In this document: positions 51,706-59,703 of the stretch, one piece after another
Layout of the letters: each line of letters opens with the position of its first letter
How positions within the stretch are numbered: the first letter of the stretch is position 1
Assembly: GCA_903859715.1 (NCBI GenBank)
Contig: CAIONS010000068.1
Span: 171,195 to 235,194 of the forward strand
Length of the DNA: 64,000 nt
Direction: 5' to 3'
From: an uncultured Opitutia bacterium
GTDB taxonomy: Bacteria > Verrucomicrobiota > Verrucomicrobiia > Opitutales > Opitutaceae
Position numbers and translations under genes: made by a program
The notes under the pieces: model-generated
What the model saw: only the letters and a program-made list of their open reading frames with translations
What the model was told of the DNA's origin: nothing
The model's database searches: none

Positions 51706-53880
51706 ATGAAATCCGGCCTGCTCCCCAAGATTCACCGTGAAATCCGCTGCGGCGCGACGACCGCGCTCTACGTCCAGGATCCCGCCAGCGGCCGGCTTGG
51801 CCTGTGGCTGGTGCCGACGAGTCTCCGCCGCCGGCTGGCGCCGCGCCGGGAATTTCTCAGTGGCGTGGAGATCGACGGCACCCTCAGCCCGACATTTCAG
51901 GGTCCGCCAGCGTGGGCAGTAGAATCTCTCCTACAGCTGAAAACAAGGGAGGATGATGCCGTAGCGGCGTTCGGGCAGGGCCGCACGATGCGCAACGGCC
52001 CGACCGTCGAACGGATGAAGTTCACGGGCCAGCAGGTCGCCCGGGCGGGCGGCATCACGACCGTGCGGACGAGCTTCACCCATCCGGACGGCTGGCAGGC
52101 GCATCATGACCTGTGCTGGCGGCGGGGCGCGGGTTGGTTGGAGAGCAGTGTGACGGTGGAGAACACCTCGGCACAGCCGGTCACGCTGGAGTTTCTCGCG
52201 AGCTTCTCGATCGGCGGGCTGGCCGCATTTGCGAAAGACGACGCACCGGGTCGGCTGCGGCTGCACCGGTTCCGCAGCGTCTGGAGCATGGAGGGGCGGC
52301 TGGAAACGCGGGCTTTCGAAGACCTGCAGCTGGAACGCGCGTGGGCGGGTTCCGCCGTGCGCAACGAGCGGTTTGGTGCCGTGGGTTCGCTGCCGGTGAA
52401 CGGCTTTTTCCCCTTCATTGCGGTGGAGGACACGGGAGCCGGCGTGACGTGGGGTGCGCAGCTCGCGCACCCGGGCTCGTGGCAAATGGAGGCTTACCGG
52501 CGCGATGATCTTGCGGCGATTTCCGGCGGTCTGGCGGATCGTGAACTTGGCCATTGGATGAAAACCCTGGCGCCCGGGACTGGTTTCACCTCGCCGACGG
52601 CGACCTTGGCCTGCGTGGCCGGCGATCTTGATGACCTGTGCTCCGCCTTGACGGCGGCGCAGGAAATGCCGCTGGCGACTCTGCCGAAAAGCGAGGCCAC
52701 GTTGCCAGTGTTGTTCAACGAATGGGCGACAAGCTGGGGCAACCCGAGCCACGAGAACATGACCGCGCTCGCGCAGGCGCTGCGCGGCACCGGCATCAAG
52801 TATCTCGTGATGGACGCGGGCTGGTATAAACCGGTGGGCGGCGACTGGTCCACCGCGCAAGGCGACTGGCAGCCGAACGCCACCATGTACCCGCACGGCC
52901 TGCGCGCCACCGCGGACGCCATCCGCGCGTGCGAGTTGATCCCGGGCATCTGGTTTGAACTGGAAGTCATCGGCTCCGTCTCGCCGCTGTTTGCGCGCAC
53001 CGATCTGCTGCTGCACCGCGACGGCCGGGTCCTGACGGTCGGCAGCCGGCGGTTTCTCGACTTTCGCAAACCGGAAGTCATCGCGCATCTCACCGCCCGG
53101 GTCATCGACCTGTTGCAGGCGGGCAATTTCGGCTACCTCAAGGTGGACTATAACGACAGCCTCGGCCTCGGCGTGGATGGGGCGGAGTCGCTGGGCGAGG
53201 GATTGCGCCAGCATCTCGCGGGCGTGCAGGCCTTCTTCCGGAAACTCCGGACGGAGCTGCCCGACCTCGTCATTGAGAACTGTTCATCGGGCGGACACCG
53301 CCTCGAGCCGTCGATGATGGGCCTGACGGCGATGAGCAGCTTCTCGGATGCGCACGAGTGCCCGGAGATCCCGATCATCGCGGCCAACCTCCACCGGCTC
53401 ATGCTGCCGCGGCAAAGCCAGATCTGGGCGGTGCTGCGCGCGAAGGAAAGTCTGCAGCGCATCGTTTATCTCCTCGCCGGCGGATTCCTTGGCCGGCTGT
53501 GCCTGTCAGGGGATTTCCCCACGCTGCGGCCGGAGCAGCGGGCGCTCGTCGATCGCGCGATCGAACTCTACGCGCAGGCGGCGCCGGTGATCCGGCGCGG
53601 CCGTTCGCACCGCCATGGTCCCGAGGTCGCGGCTTACCGGCATGCGCAGGGCTGGCAGGTGGTGGTGCGCGCGGATGCCGATGGGAAAAAGCTGCTGGTG
53701 GTCGGGCACACCTTCGAAAATCCCGGCGTTAAAACCATCCGCGTGCCGCTGCCGCCGGGCCGCTGGCGCGTGGCGGGTGAACTGCACACCGACCGGCGTG
53801 GCGTGACGCTCGCGAAGGGCGAACTCCGCTGGCAGCCCGCAGGTGAGTGGTGCGCGAATGTGGTGCTGCTGACGCGCTGA
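51706..53880 (+). CDS. Alpha-galactosidase (GH36)
   Basis: A 724-residue protein with an N-terminal beta-supersandwich domain and a TIM barrel. MDAGWYKPVGGDW, the nucleophile segment YLKVDYN (Asp481), ENCSSGGHRLEP and the acid/base segment SFSDAHE (Asp548) follow the GH36 order. It should cleave alpha-1,6-galactosides such as melibiose or raffinose. No signal peptide is visible, so action on imported sugars is likely. The start at 51706 (MKSGLLPK) is chosen, and upstream residues overlap the AEC gene. Another alpha-glycosidase specificity is possible. Confidence 0.88.
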   Translation: MKSGLLPKIHREIRCGATTALYVQDPASGRLGLWLVPTSLRRRLAPRREFLSGVEIDGTLSPTFQGPPAWAVESLLQLKTREDDAVAAFGQGRTMRNGPTVERMKFTGQQVARAGGITTVRTSFTHPDGWQAHHDLCWRRGAGWLESSVTVENTSAQPVTLEFLASFSIGGLAAFAKDDAPGRLRLHRFRSVWSMEGRLETRAFEDLQLERAWAGSAVRNERFGAVGSLPVNGFFPFIAVEDTGAGVTWGAQLAHPGSWQMEAYRRDDLAAISGGLADRELGHWMKTLAPGTGFTSPTATLACVAGDLDDLCSALTAAQEMPLATLPKSEATLPVLFNEWATSWGNPSHENMTALAQALRGTGIKYLVMDAGWYKPVGGDWSTAQGDWQPNATMYPHGLRATADAIRACELIPGIWFELEVIGSVSPLFARTDLLLHRDGRVLTVGSRRFLDFRKPEVIAHLTARVIDLLQAGNFGYLKVDYNDSLGLGVDGAESLGEGLRQHLAGVQAFFRKLRTELPDLVIENCSSGGHRLEPSMMGLTAMSSFSDAHECPEIPIIAANLHRLMLPRQSQIWAVLRAKESLQRIVYLLAGGFLGRLCLSGDFPTLRPEQRALVDRAIELYAQAAPVIRRGRSHRHGPEVAAYRHAQGWQVVVRADADGKKLLVVGHTFENPGVKTIRVPLPPGRWRVAGELHTDRRGVTLAKGELRWQPAGEWCANVVLLTR

Positions 53881-53892
53881 GTTTCAATGGAG

Positions 53893-53912
53893 AGCGGGCG
53901 CCCTCGCCCGCT
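53893..53912. repeat. Hairpin between convergent GH36 and PhyH genes
   Basis: AGCGGGCG, loop CCCT, CGCCCGCT is a perfect 8-base stem 12 bases after the GH36 stop. Further complementary text (ATGGAGAG / CTCCAT) extends across 53887-53946. There is no T run. Confidence 0.6.
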
Positions 53913-53955
53913 TCTGTCGAAACGCGACGGGGGCGCCGCGTCTCCATGGTCTTCC

Positions 53956-54984
53956 TCAGTCGTCCTTCTCCGGCGTCGCGGGCCTCATATCCATGTCGTT
54001 CGTGGCGAGGTTGCCCACGGCGCTGGGGATGTAACGGTGATTTTTCCGGCGGGTCTCCGGGTCTTCCAGCGCTGCGCACGGCGTGCCGAAGCGCGGCTGC
54101 GCGTAGGGCAGGTGCGTGTCGCCGCGCGCGAGGATGTGCGAGGCGCTGCTCATGAGCGTCACGGGATCCTGCTTCGGTGCGCCGGGTCCGGTGATCGGGC
54201 CCCATTGGGTGAACGAGCGCGCGTTGCAGTAGTGGCTCACGAAGGAGCGGCGGAAACGGTCGGGGGTGATGTTGGTCTTGCTGCGGTGCAGGACGTGGCC
54301 GTTGAAAAACACCACGTCGCCCGCTTTCGCCGGCACGAGGAGCTGCGGATAACGGTTGGCGACCGGGCTCAGCTGATTGCGTGAGTCGTCGGTGTCGCTG
54401 ACGTGCGCGACCTCCGGGACGCCGGGCAGCTGGCGGTCGCCGTACCACTGCTCGGCCTTGGGCGGCGGATACACGGGCTCGATCTGGCTGCCCGCGGCCA
54501 TCCACATCGCGCCGTTGTATTCATCGCAGTCGTCGATCGCGATCCACGCACCGCAGAGCGTGTCGGGATGCGTGGGAATATAGAATGTGTCCTGGTGCCA
54601 GCCCTGGCCGGGCGAGCCCGGCGGCTTGAGGAAGAGCATCGTTTGCAGGGCCAGGACATCGGGGCCGATGAGGGTCTCCAGCACGTCGAGCACCCGCGGA
54701 TGCAACAGGTAGCGTTCATGCAGCGGCACCTGGCGGTGCAACATGTGGATGCGCGCGACCAGCTGGGCTTTCTCCAGCGGCGGGAGATGGGCCGGCGGCA
54801 GCGGCAGGCGGTCGGCCTCGGGCGTGTCCGGGTGCTGCTGGGGCACGCGGCCCTGCATCAGGTCCTCGGTGTGCTCCCGCAGCTCCTGGATGTCGGCGGC
54901 CGGGACGAGGCCGGGGATGACCACATAGCCATCGCGGCGGAACCGGCGGTAGTCGTCGATGGAGACCTTGTAGGACGAGGACAT
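53956..54984 (-). CDS. Phytanoyl-CoA dioxygenase family protein (PhyH)
   Basis: A 2-oxoglutarate and iron(II) oxygenase of 342 residues. HQDTFY supplies the HxD pair (His130, Asp132), and FNGHVLHRSKTN the distal His (233) and nearby Asn; a later Arg in RRSFVSHY would bind 2-oxoglutarate. Bacterial PhyH proteins hydroxylate diverse small molecules and the substrate is not readable. It is divergent from an aldo/keto reductase gene, with about 114 bases between, which hints at a shared regulator. Confidence 0.88.
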   Translation of the reverse strand: MSSSYKVSIDDYRRFRRDGYVVIPGLVPAADIQELREHTEDLMQGRVPQQHPDTPEADRLPLPPAHLPPLEKAQLVARIHMLHRQVPLHERYLLHPRVLDVLETLIGPDVLALQTMLFLKPPGSPGQGWHQDTFYIPTHPDTLCGAWIAIDDCDEYNGAMWMAAGSQIEPVYPPPKAEQWYGDRQLPGVPEVAHVSDTDDSRNQLSPVANRYPQLLVPAKAGDVVFFNGHVLHRSKTNITPDRFRRSFVSHYCNARSFTQWGPITGPGAPKQDPVTLMSSASHILARGDTHLPYAQPRFGTPCAALEDPETRRKNHRYIPSAVGNLATNDMDMRPATPEKDD

Positions 54985-55098
54985 TCGCCGAGATTGGCGG
55001 CCGGGTTTGGCGGCGACCAGCTATTTTGGGAAAACCGCCCGGAGGGAGTGGCTGACCGCAAGCTCGCCACGGGCGCAGCGCGGGTTTTCGATGCGGGC

Positions 55099-56088
55099 AT
55101 GCACCTCCGCCAACTCGGCCGCAGCGACCTGAACGTCTCCGAGCTCTGCCTCGGCACCATGCAGTTTGGGTGGACGGCTGACGAAGCCGCGTCGTTCGCG
55201 GTCATGGACGCCTTCGCGCAGGCCGGCGGCAATTTCATCGACACGGCGGATATCTACACGACGTGGGGCCCCCTGGGCATCGCGGGCGGCGGCAAGTCGG
55301 AGGAAATCATCGGCCGCTGGATGAAGGCGCGCGGCAACCGCGACCGGATCGTGATCGCGACCAAGGTCCGCGGCCGGATGACCGAGGGTCCCGGCGGTGA
55401 AGGACTGGCGCGCGAGCGGGTCATCCGCTGCTGCGAGGATTCACTGCGCCGGCTGCAGACGGACACCATCGATCTTTACCAATGCCACTCGGCGGACCTG
55501 GCGGTCCCGATTGAGGAAACCCTCGGGGCGCTCGATGAACTCGTGCGGGCCGGCAAGGTGCGCGCCATCGGCGCTTCGAATTATCCCGCGTGGCGGCTGA
55601 TGGAGGCACTCGCGCAAAGCGAGAAACTTGGCTTCGCGCGGTTCAATTCCTACCAGCCCGAGTACTCGCTCATGGAGCGTTCGCTTTTCGAAATCGAGCC
55701 ACGTCCGCTCTGCCGGAATTACGGGCTCGGGGTGATTCCATATTCGCCGCTGGCGGGCGGGTTTCTCACGGGAAAATACCGCCGCGGCGCCAGCGTGGAG
55801 AGCGTCCGCGCGACCGACATCGGGAAAAAGTACGGCAACGACCAGGGCTTTGCGGTCATCGAGAAACTGGAGGAGATCGGCCGCGCTCACGGCAAGACGG
55901 TCGCGCAGACGGCGCTTGCGTGGCTGCTGACCAACCCGGTCGTGACGTCGGCAATCATCGGGGCGAACACACCCGCGCAGCTGACCGATTCCCTCGGCGT
56001 GGTTGGCTACCGGTTGAACGCGGCGGAAATGGCGGCGCTCCACGAGCTCACGCGCTACCCGATGAACTGGCGGGCGATTTGGGACTGA
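55099..56088 (+). CDS. Aldo/keto reductase
   Basis: A 329-residue TIM-barrel reductase. MHLRQLGRSDLNVSELCLGT, NFIDTADIYTTWG (catalytic Asp/Tyr), DLYQCHSAD and the C-terminal SAIIGANTPAQLTDSL are typical. It is a paralogue of 25323-26312 in the same broad group. The start at 55099 is fixed by the motif; the ORF-track start at 54403 lies over the divergent PhyH gene. Context suggests carbohydrate or aldehyde metabolism. Confidence 0.9.
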   Translation: MHLRQLGRSDLNVSELCLGTMQFGWTADEAASFAVMDAFAQAGGNFIDTADIYTTWGPLGIAGGGKSEEIIGRWMKARGNRDRIVIATKVRGRMTEGPGGEGLARERVIRCCEDSLRRLQTDTIDLYQCHSADLAVPIEETLGALDELVRAGKVRAIGASNYPAWRLMEALAQSEKLGFARFNSYQPEYSLMERSLFEIEPRPLCRNYGLGVIPYSPLAGGFLTGKYRRGASVESVRATDIGKKYGNDQGFAVIEKLEEIGRAHGKTVAQTALAWLLTNPVVTSAIIGANTPAQLTDSLGVVGYRLNAAEMAALHELTRYPMNWRAIWD

Positions 56089-56094
56089 CGATGG

Positions 56095-56220
56095 TGGATC
56101 GCGGATACCGGATTTCTGAGACCGGATAGTTCAGGCATCTTCAAGCGTGCGCGGGTGGAAGGGAAATCGCCCTACCTTCGAGTGTCTGAACTATCCGGTT
56201 TCCGGTCTCCGCAATCCGCA
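56095..56220. repeat. Inverted repeat upstream of the first SBP gene (family L)
   Basis: GCGGATACCGGATTTCTGAG and ACCGGATAGTTCAGGCA are answered by TGTCTGAACTATCCGGTTTC and CGGTCTCCGCAATCCGC, an imperfect stem with arms of about 38-42 bases. Confidence 0.8.
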
Positions 56221-56299
56221 ATTCAACAGTTGGCTCCCGGATGCGACTCGGCTTCGCTGCCGGCATGTTTGGTCCGCCCCGCCCCAACGTTTTTCCTGC

Positions 56300-57895
56300 A
56301 TGAAGCTCAAGCAGGTGGGGATTGTCGTGCTGGTGCTCGGCTACGCGGCGGCAGCGTGGCTGGTCTGGCGGCATTCGCACCGCGCAACCGGGACGGAACG
56401 CGTGACGATCCGGCTTTGCCACTGGCAGTTGGAAGGCACGGTGCGCGAGGGGCTGGTGGCGGTGGCGCGGCGTTATGAGCAGCTGCATCCGGAGGTGAAG
56501 ATCGAGCTCCTGGTCGTGCCCGAGAACATCTACCGGCAGTGGATGCGCACCCAACTGGTCGGCGGCACGGCGCCGGACCTCATCGAATACACGATGTATT
56601 GGGGCCGCATCGAGGAGCTGGCGCCGCGGTATTTCACGCCGATCTCGCGGGAGGTGGCGGAGCCGAATCCCTACAACCGCGGCACGCCGCTCGAGGGTGT
56701 GCCGTGGCGCGATACGTTCCTCGACGGCATGACCGGGCCGGACGGCTACAACACGCTGATGCGTGAATACTACGCGCCGACCATCGCGATGTTCACGATG
56801 CGGCTCTTCTACAACCGCACGCTGCTCCGCGAGATCACCGGCCGGGACGAGCCCCCGGCGACGTGGCGGGAATTTCTCGCGCTGCGCGACGCCGTGAACG
56901 CCTATGCGAAGCGGGATGGGCGCATGCTCTCGACCGTCATCAACTCGCGCGACAACAGCTGGTGGCTCGCGATCCCGCTGCTGCACGGGATGGGCAGCCA
57001 TTTTTCCCCGCAGCTGGACCACGACCACTCGCTAAGCCTGTCGTATTGGGAAATGTCCCTGGGCTGGCTGCGCGGCGAATGGTCGTTCCGGACGCCGGAG
57101 GTCGCGAACGGCCTCGCGGTGTTCCGGGAGATGGGCAACGCGAGCCAGCCGGGGTTTGTGCAGATGCGGCGGGACGCCGCCATGCTGGATTTCCTGCGCG
57201 GCCACGGACTCATGCTGTGCGCGGGCAGCTGGGATGCGAGCAGCCTGCGTCGCGAGGCGCCGTTCGAGGTCGGGGCGTTCCGCCTGCCGCTGCCGGACGC
57301 GAAGGATCCGGAGTTCGGGCCGATGATGCTGGGGCCGGTGTCCGACGGCTCGGTGCAGACCTCGACGCCGTTCTACCTCAACAAGGCCTCGGCCCATCCG
57401 GCCGAAGCGCTGGATTTCCTGCGGTTCCTCACGAGCGTCGAGGGCGACCAGATCTTCGTGGATGTGAGCCAGTGGCTGCCCGCGATCAAGCACGTGCGAC
57501 CGACGGATTTTTCCCAGCGGTTCATGCCGTTCTACGACGGCTACAACTGGGGCCCGAATTCCTATTTCAACGGCACCGGGACGGAGATGACCATGTTCTT
57601 CCTGCAGGAGATGCACCGGATGTTCGGGCCCAACGGCAGCGTGGCGGCGTTCCAGGACGAGATGGAGCGGCACGGGTCGGTCTACTCCGATCGCGACCTG
57701 CAGGCGCACCTGCGCGACTCGCGCGTGGCCTTCAACACCGACGACGTGACGGACACCGCGCGCCTGCGCGTGTCGGGCGAGACCGACCGGCTACCAGCCT
57801 CGCCGGCACTGCTCGAGGCAAAGTATTACCAAACGGCGCGGGAGATGGCGCGCGCCGTCCAACGCCGGCAGGCGGCCCAGGAGGCACATCCATGA
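56300..57895 (+). CDS. Extracellular solute-binding protein (SBP1), membrane-anchored
   Basis: A family 1 (sugar-type) substrate-binding protein of 531 residues. A hydrophobic helix (VGIVVLVLGYAAAAWLVW) without lipobox or cleavage site suggests an uncleaved inner-membrane anchor. RYEQLHPEVKIELLVVP, LVGGTAPDLIEYTMY, SLGWLRGEWSF and PFYLNKASAHPAEALDFLRF fit the fold. The start at 56300 (MKLKQVG) begins the anchor helix. Its paralogue is at 61564-63141. The stop overlaps the TPR gene (ATGA). No permease or ATPase gene follows in the window. Confidence 0.87.
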   Translation: MKLKQVGIVVLVLGYAAAAWLVWRHSHRATGTERVTIRLCHWQLEGTVREGLVAVARRYEQLHPEVKIELLVVPENIYRQWMRTQLVGGTAPDLIEYTMYWGRIEELAPRYFTPISREVAEPNPYNRGTPLEGVPWRDTFLDGMTGPDGYNTLMREYYAPTIAMFTMRLFYNRTLLREITGRDEPPATWREFLALRDAVNAYAKRDGRMLSTVINSRDNSWWLAIPLLHGMGSHFSPQLDHDHSLSLSYWEMSLGWLRGEWSFRTPEVANGLAVFREMGNASQPGFVQMRRDAAMLDFLRGHGLMLCAGSWDASSLRREAPFEVGAFRLPLPDAKDPEFGPMMLGPVSDGSVQTSTPFYLNKASAHPAEALDFLRFLTSVEGDQIFVDVSQWLPAIKHVRPTDFSQRFMPFYDGYNWGPNSYFNGTGTEMTMFFLQEMHRMFGPNGSVAAFQDEMERHGSVYSDRDLQAHLRDSRVAFNTDDVTDTARLRVSGETDRLPASPALLEAKYYQTAREMARAVQRRQAAQEAHP

Positions 57896-58845
57896 ACCGC
57901 CTGTCGCCGGGATCATTGGCGCCGCTACGGCCGCCGCCGGGTCTGGCGCAGCCGCAACATGCCGTTTCCGCCGGAACAGTTTGTCACCCATTAGGTGACA
58001 AACTGAAAAGGCGCCGTGGCGCCGGGAGTGGGGTGGCATTGATGCTGGCGCTGGGGGCCGGGCTGATGTTGGCCCGCGTGGCGCGGGCGTCGACGGAGGA
58101 AAACTGGCGGGCACTTTCGCTGCTCAAGGCGGACGAGGCGCTGCGGGGGTTCGAGGCCGACCGGGCAACGGCCACGCCGGCCGGAGCGCGCGAGGCGGAT
58201 TTCGGCCGGGCGGTGGCGCTGCTGGTGCGGCAGCCCCTCACGCCGGAGCAGGTGGAGGAGGCGCGGAAGCTGTTCACCGCGCTGGCCGACAGCGGGACGG
58301 ATGACGTGGCGCAGGGCGCGCGCTATTTTCTCGGGCGAATCGCGCAGCATCATTTGGAGCAGGCGGACCCGGCCGAGGCGGCGCGGCAGTACCGGCGGCT
58401 GCTCGCGGAGCACGGGGCGTCGATCTGGGCGCAGACCGCGCTGACCCGGCTGGTGCTGCTGGAGCTGTACCCGGCGGATCCGGCCGGGGCGCCCGCGGCC
58501 AGCGTGGCCGCGGCGGAAAAACTGCTGGCGGAAGCGCGGCGGCCGGTGACGCAGAGCGAACTGCACCTCGTGCTGGCGGATGCGATCTTCTATTATGGGC
58601 TGCCGCCGGCGGAGGCGCTGCCGCACCTGCTGGCGGCGGAAGAACTGCGGCAGCTGGACCCGCCGACGCGGGCGGATGTACTGGTCCAGATCGCGGAGGT
58701 CTCGGTGCTGGTGGGAAACCGGGTCCAGGCGCGGCGGTTTTATGAGACATTCCTGGCGGAATTTCCGCTGGACCAGCGCCGGTTTATGGTCGGGCAGAAG
58801 CTGAAGGGATTGGGCGGCGGCACGCCGCCGGGAGTTGGGAGATAG
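57892..58845 (+). CDS. TPR-like periplasmic protein (TPR1), partner of SBP1
   Basis: The ATG overlaps the SBP1 stop. The mature part (from about residue 67) consists of helical repeats, including GARYFLGRIAQHHLEQADPA and ARQYRRLLAEHGASIWAQTA, which align along their length with TPR2 (63138-63944). A hydrophobic signal-like segment (LMLALGAGLMLARVARA) lies near residues 50-66 rather than at the N-terminus, because a family O palindrome and flanking text occupy residues 20-40. A later start (GTG 58032 or ATG 58041) would give a normal signal peptide. The C-terminus and stop lie in family M repeat text. Confidence 0.8.
   Translation: MNRLSPGSLAPLRPPPGLAQPQHAVSAGTVCHPLGDKLKRRRGAGSGVALMLALGAGLMLARVARASTEENWRALSLLKADEALRGFEADRATATPAGAREADFGRAVALLVRQPLTPEQVEEARKLFTALADSGTDDVAQGARYFLGRIAQHHLEQADPAEAARQYRRLLAEHGASIWAQTALTRLVLLELYPADPAGAPAASVAAAEKLLAEARRPVTQSELHLVLADAIFYYGLPPAEALPHLLAAEELRQLDPPTRADVLVQIAEVSVLVGNRVQARRFYETFLAEFPLDQRRFMVGQKLKGLGGGTPPGVGR
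57978..58004. repeat. Family O palindromic element inside the TPR1 reading frame
   Basis: The 27 bases are identical to 40887-40913 (stem AGTTTGTCACC, loop CATTA), with one more base pair on each side. It reads as VCHPLGDK in frame with TPR1. Confidence 0.9.
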
Positions 58846-58859
58846 GAGTTGGAAGATTG
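58831..58859. repeat. Family M half repeat covering the TPR1 stop codon
   Basis: GGAGTTGGGAGATAGGAGTT gives the last residues and the TAG of TPR1. The text is close to the left arm of the element at 462-546. A small hairpin GGCGGCG-GCA-CGCCGCC precedes it (58813-58829). Confidence 0.65.
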
Positions 58860-58890
58860 AAAACCTGCGCTGCGTGGCCCGGGCGGGGAT

Positions 58891-59000
58891 GGCCACAAAA
58901 AGGCACAAGGGATCCGAGGCTGCGAAGGAGCCTTCATTGCGCCCATAGGCGCGCGGGAGATTTGATCCGGAGCCTTGGAGCCCTTGGGCCTTTTTGTGGC
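58891..59000. repeat. Family D inverted repeat
   Basis: GGCCACAAAAAGGCACAAGG is complementary to CCTTGGGCCTTTTTGTGGC. The core (58921-58960) matches 6131-6170 at 38 of 40 positions. It lies between the TPR1 and thioredoxin-like genes. Confidence 0.88.
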
Positions 59001-59071
59001 TATCCGATTGGCTCGATGGGCTTGGCGTTGAACCGGGTTGCAGGCCGGTGTTGTTTCGCCAGCTTGGGTGC

Positions 59072-59572
59072 ATGAGAAAACTTCTGATCTTGGGCGTGCT
59101 GACCGTCTCGGCCCTGAGTGCATTTGCGCAGGCGAACAACGGCTGGCTGACGGTGGAGGAACAGGTCGCGGCGGCGGTGAAAGGTCCGCAGGTGACGGTG
59201 GTGCATTTCTGGGCGCCGTGGTGCCCGAACAGCAAGGCGGAGCTGGCGAAGGGGGCGTGGAGCACGTTTCTCGCCCTCAATACCGACGTGAAATTCATCT
59301 TTGTCACGGTGCGCAGCACGGATGACGGCAAGGCGCTGCTCGTGAAGAACGGCGTCGGCCCGCAGGCAAATCTCACGCTGCTGCACCACCCGAATCATGT
59401 GCGCAAGGGCGAGGGCAGCATCCAGACGTTCATGGACATCCCGATGACATGGGTGCCGACGACGTGGGTGTTCCGCGACGGCAAGCTCTGCTACGCGTTG
59501 AATTATGGCGAGGTGCGCTTTCCGCTCCTGCAGCAGCTGATCCGCGACGCCGCGAATCCGTGGGAGCATTGA
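59072..59572 (+). CDS. Exported thioredoxin-like protein with single active-site cysteine
   Basis: A signal peptide (MRKLLILGVLTVSALSAFAQ) is followed by a TlpA/thioredoxin-like domain of about 145 residues. The active site reads APWCPNS, so the second cysteine is replaced by Ser; such monothiol forms cannot carry out normal disulfide exchange alone. VPTTWVFRDGKLCYAL holds the cis-proline region and one further Cys. The start at 59072 is set by the signal peptide. Its position between the SBP-TPR pair and the sugar kinase may or may not be meaningful. Confidence 0.83.
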   Translation: MRKLLILGVLTVSALSAFAQANNGWLTVEEQVAAAVKGPQVTVVHFWAPWCPNSKAELAKGAWSTFLALNTDVKFIFVTVRSTDDGKALLVKNGVGPQANLTLLHHPNHVRKGEGSIQTFMDIPMTWVPTTWVFRDGKLCYALNYGEVRFPLLQQLIRDAANPWEH

Positions 59573-59579
59573 ACCTGAT

Positions 59580-59677
59580 TTTTAACCACGAAGAGCACGA
59601 AGGCCACGAAGTTCAAACCATGGATGACCGAGGAAGCCCTTCCGGACTTCGTGATCTTCGTGTGCTTTGTGGTTAAA
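59580..59677. repeat. Family E inverted repeat
   Basis: TTTAACCACGAAGAGCACGA is answered by CGTGTGCTTTGTGGTTAAA at the other end, with further complementarity (ACTTCGTG). It separates convergent genes. Confidence 0.85.
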
Positions 59678-59703
59678 TCAGATCTCGGTCTTCTTATCGG
59701 CCG

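Noticed and set aside
56863-58845. A 660-residue single ORF fusing SBP text and TPR1
   Set aside because: The upstream part is an out-of-frame reading of SBP1; the real gene starts at 57892 or later.
3410-59677. CRISPR array
   Set aside because: The repeats are dispersed singly and palindromic with no regular spacers, and no cas genes are present.
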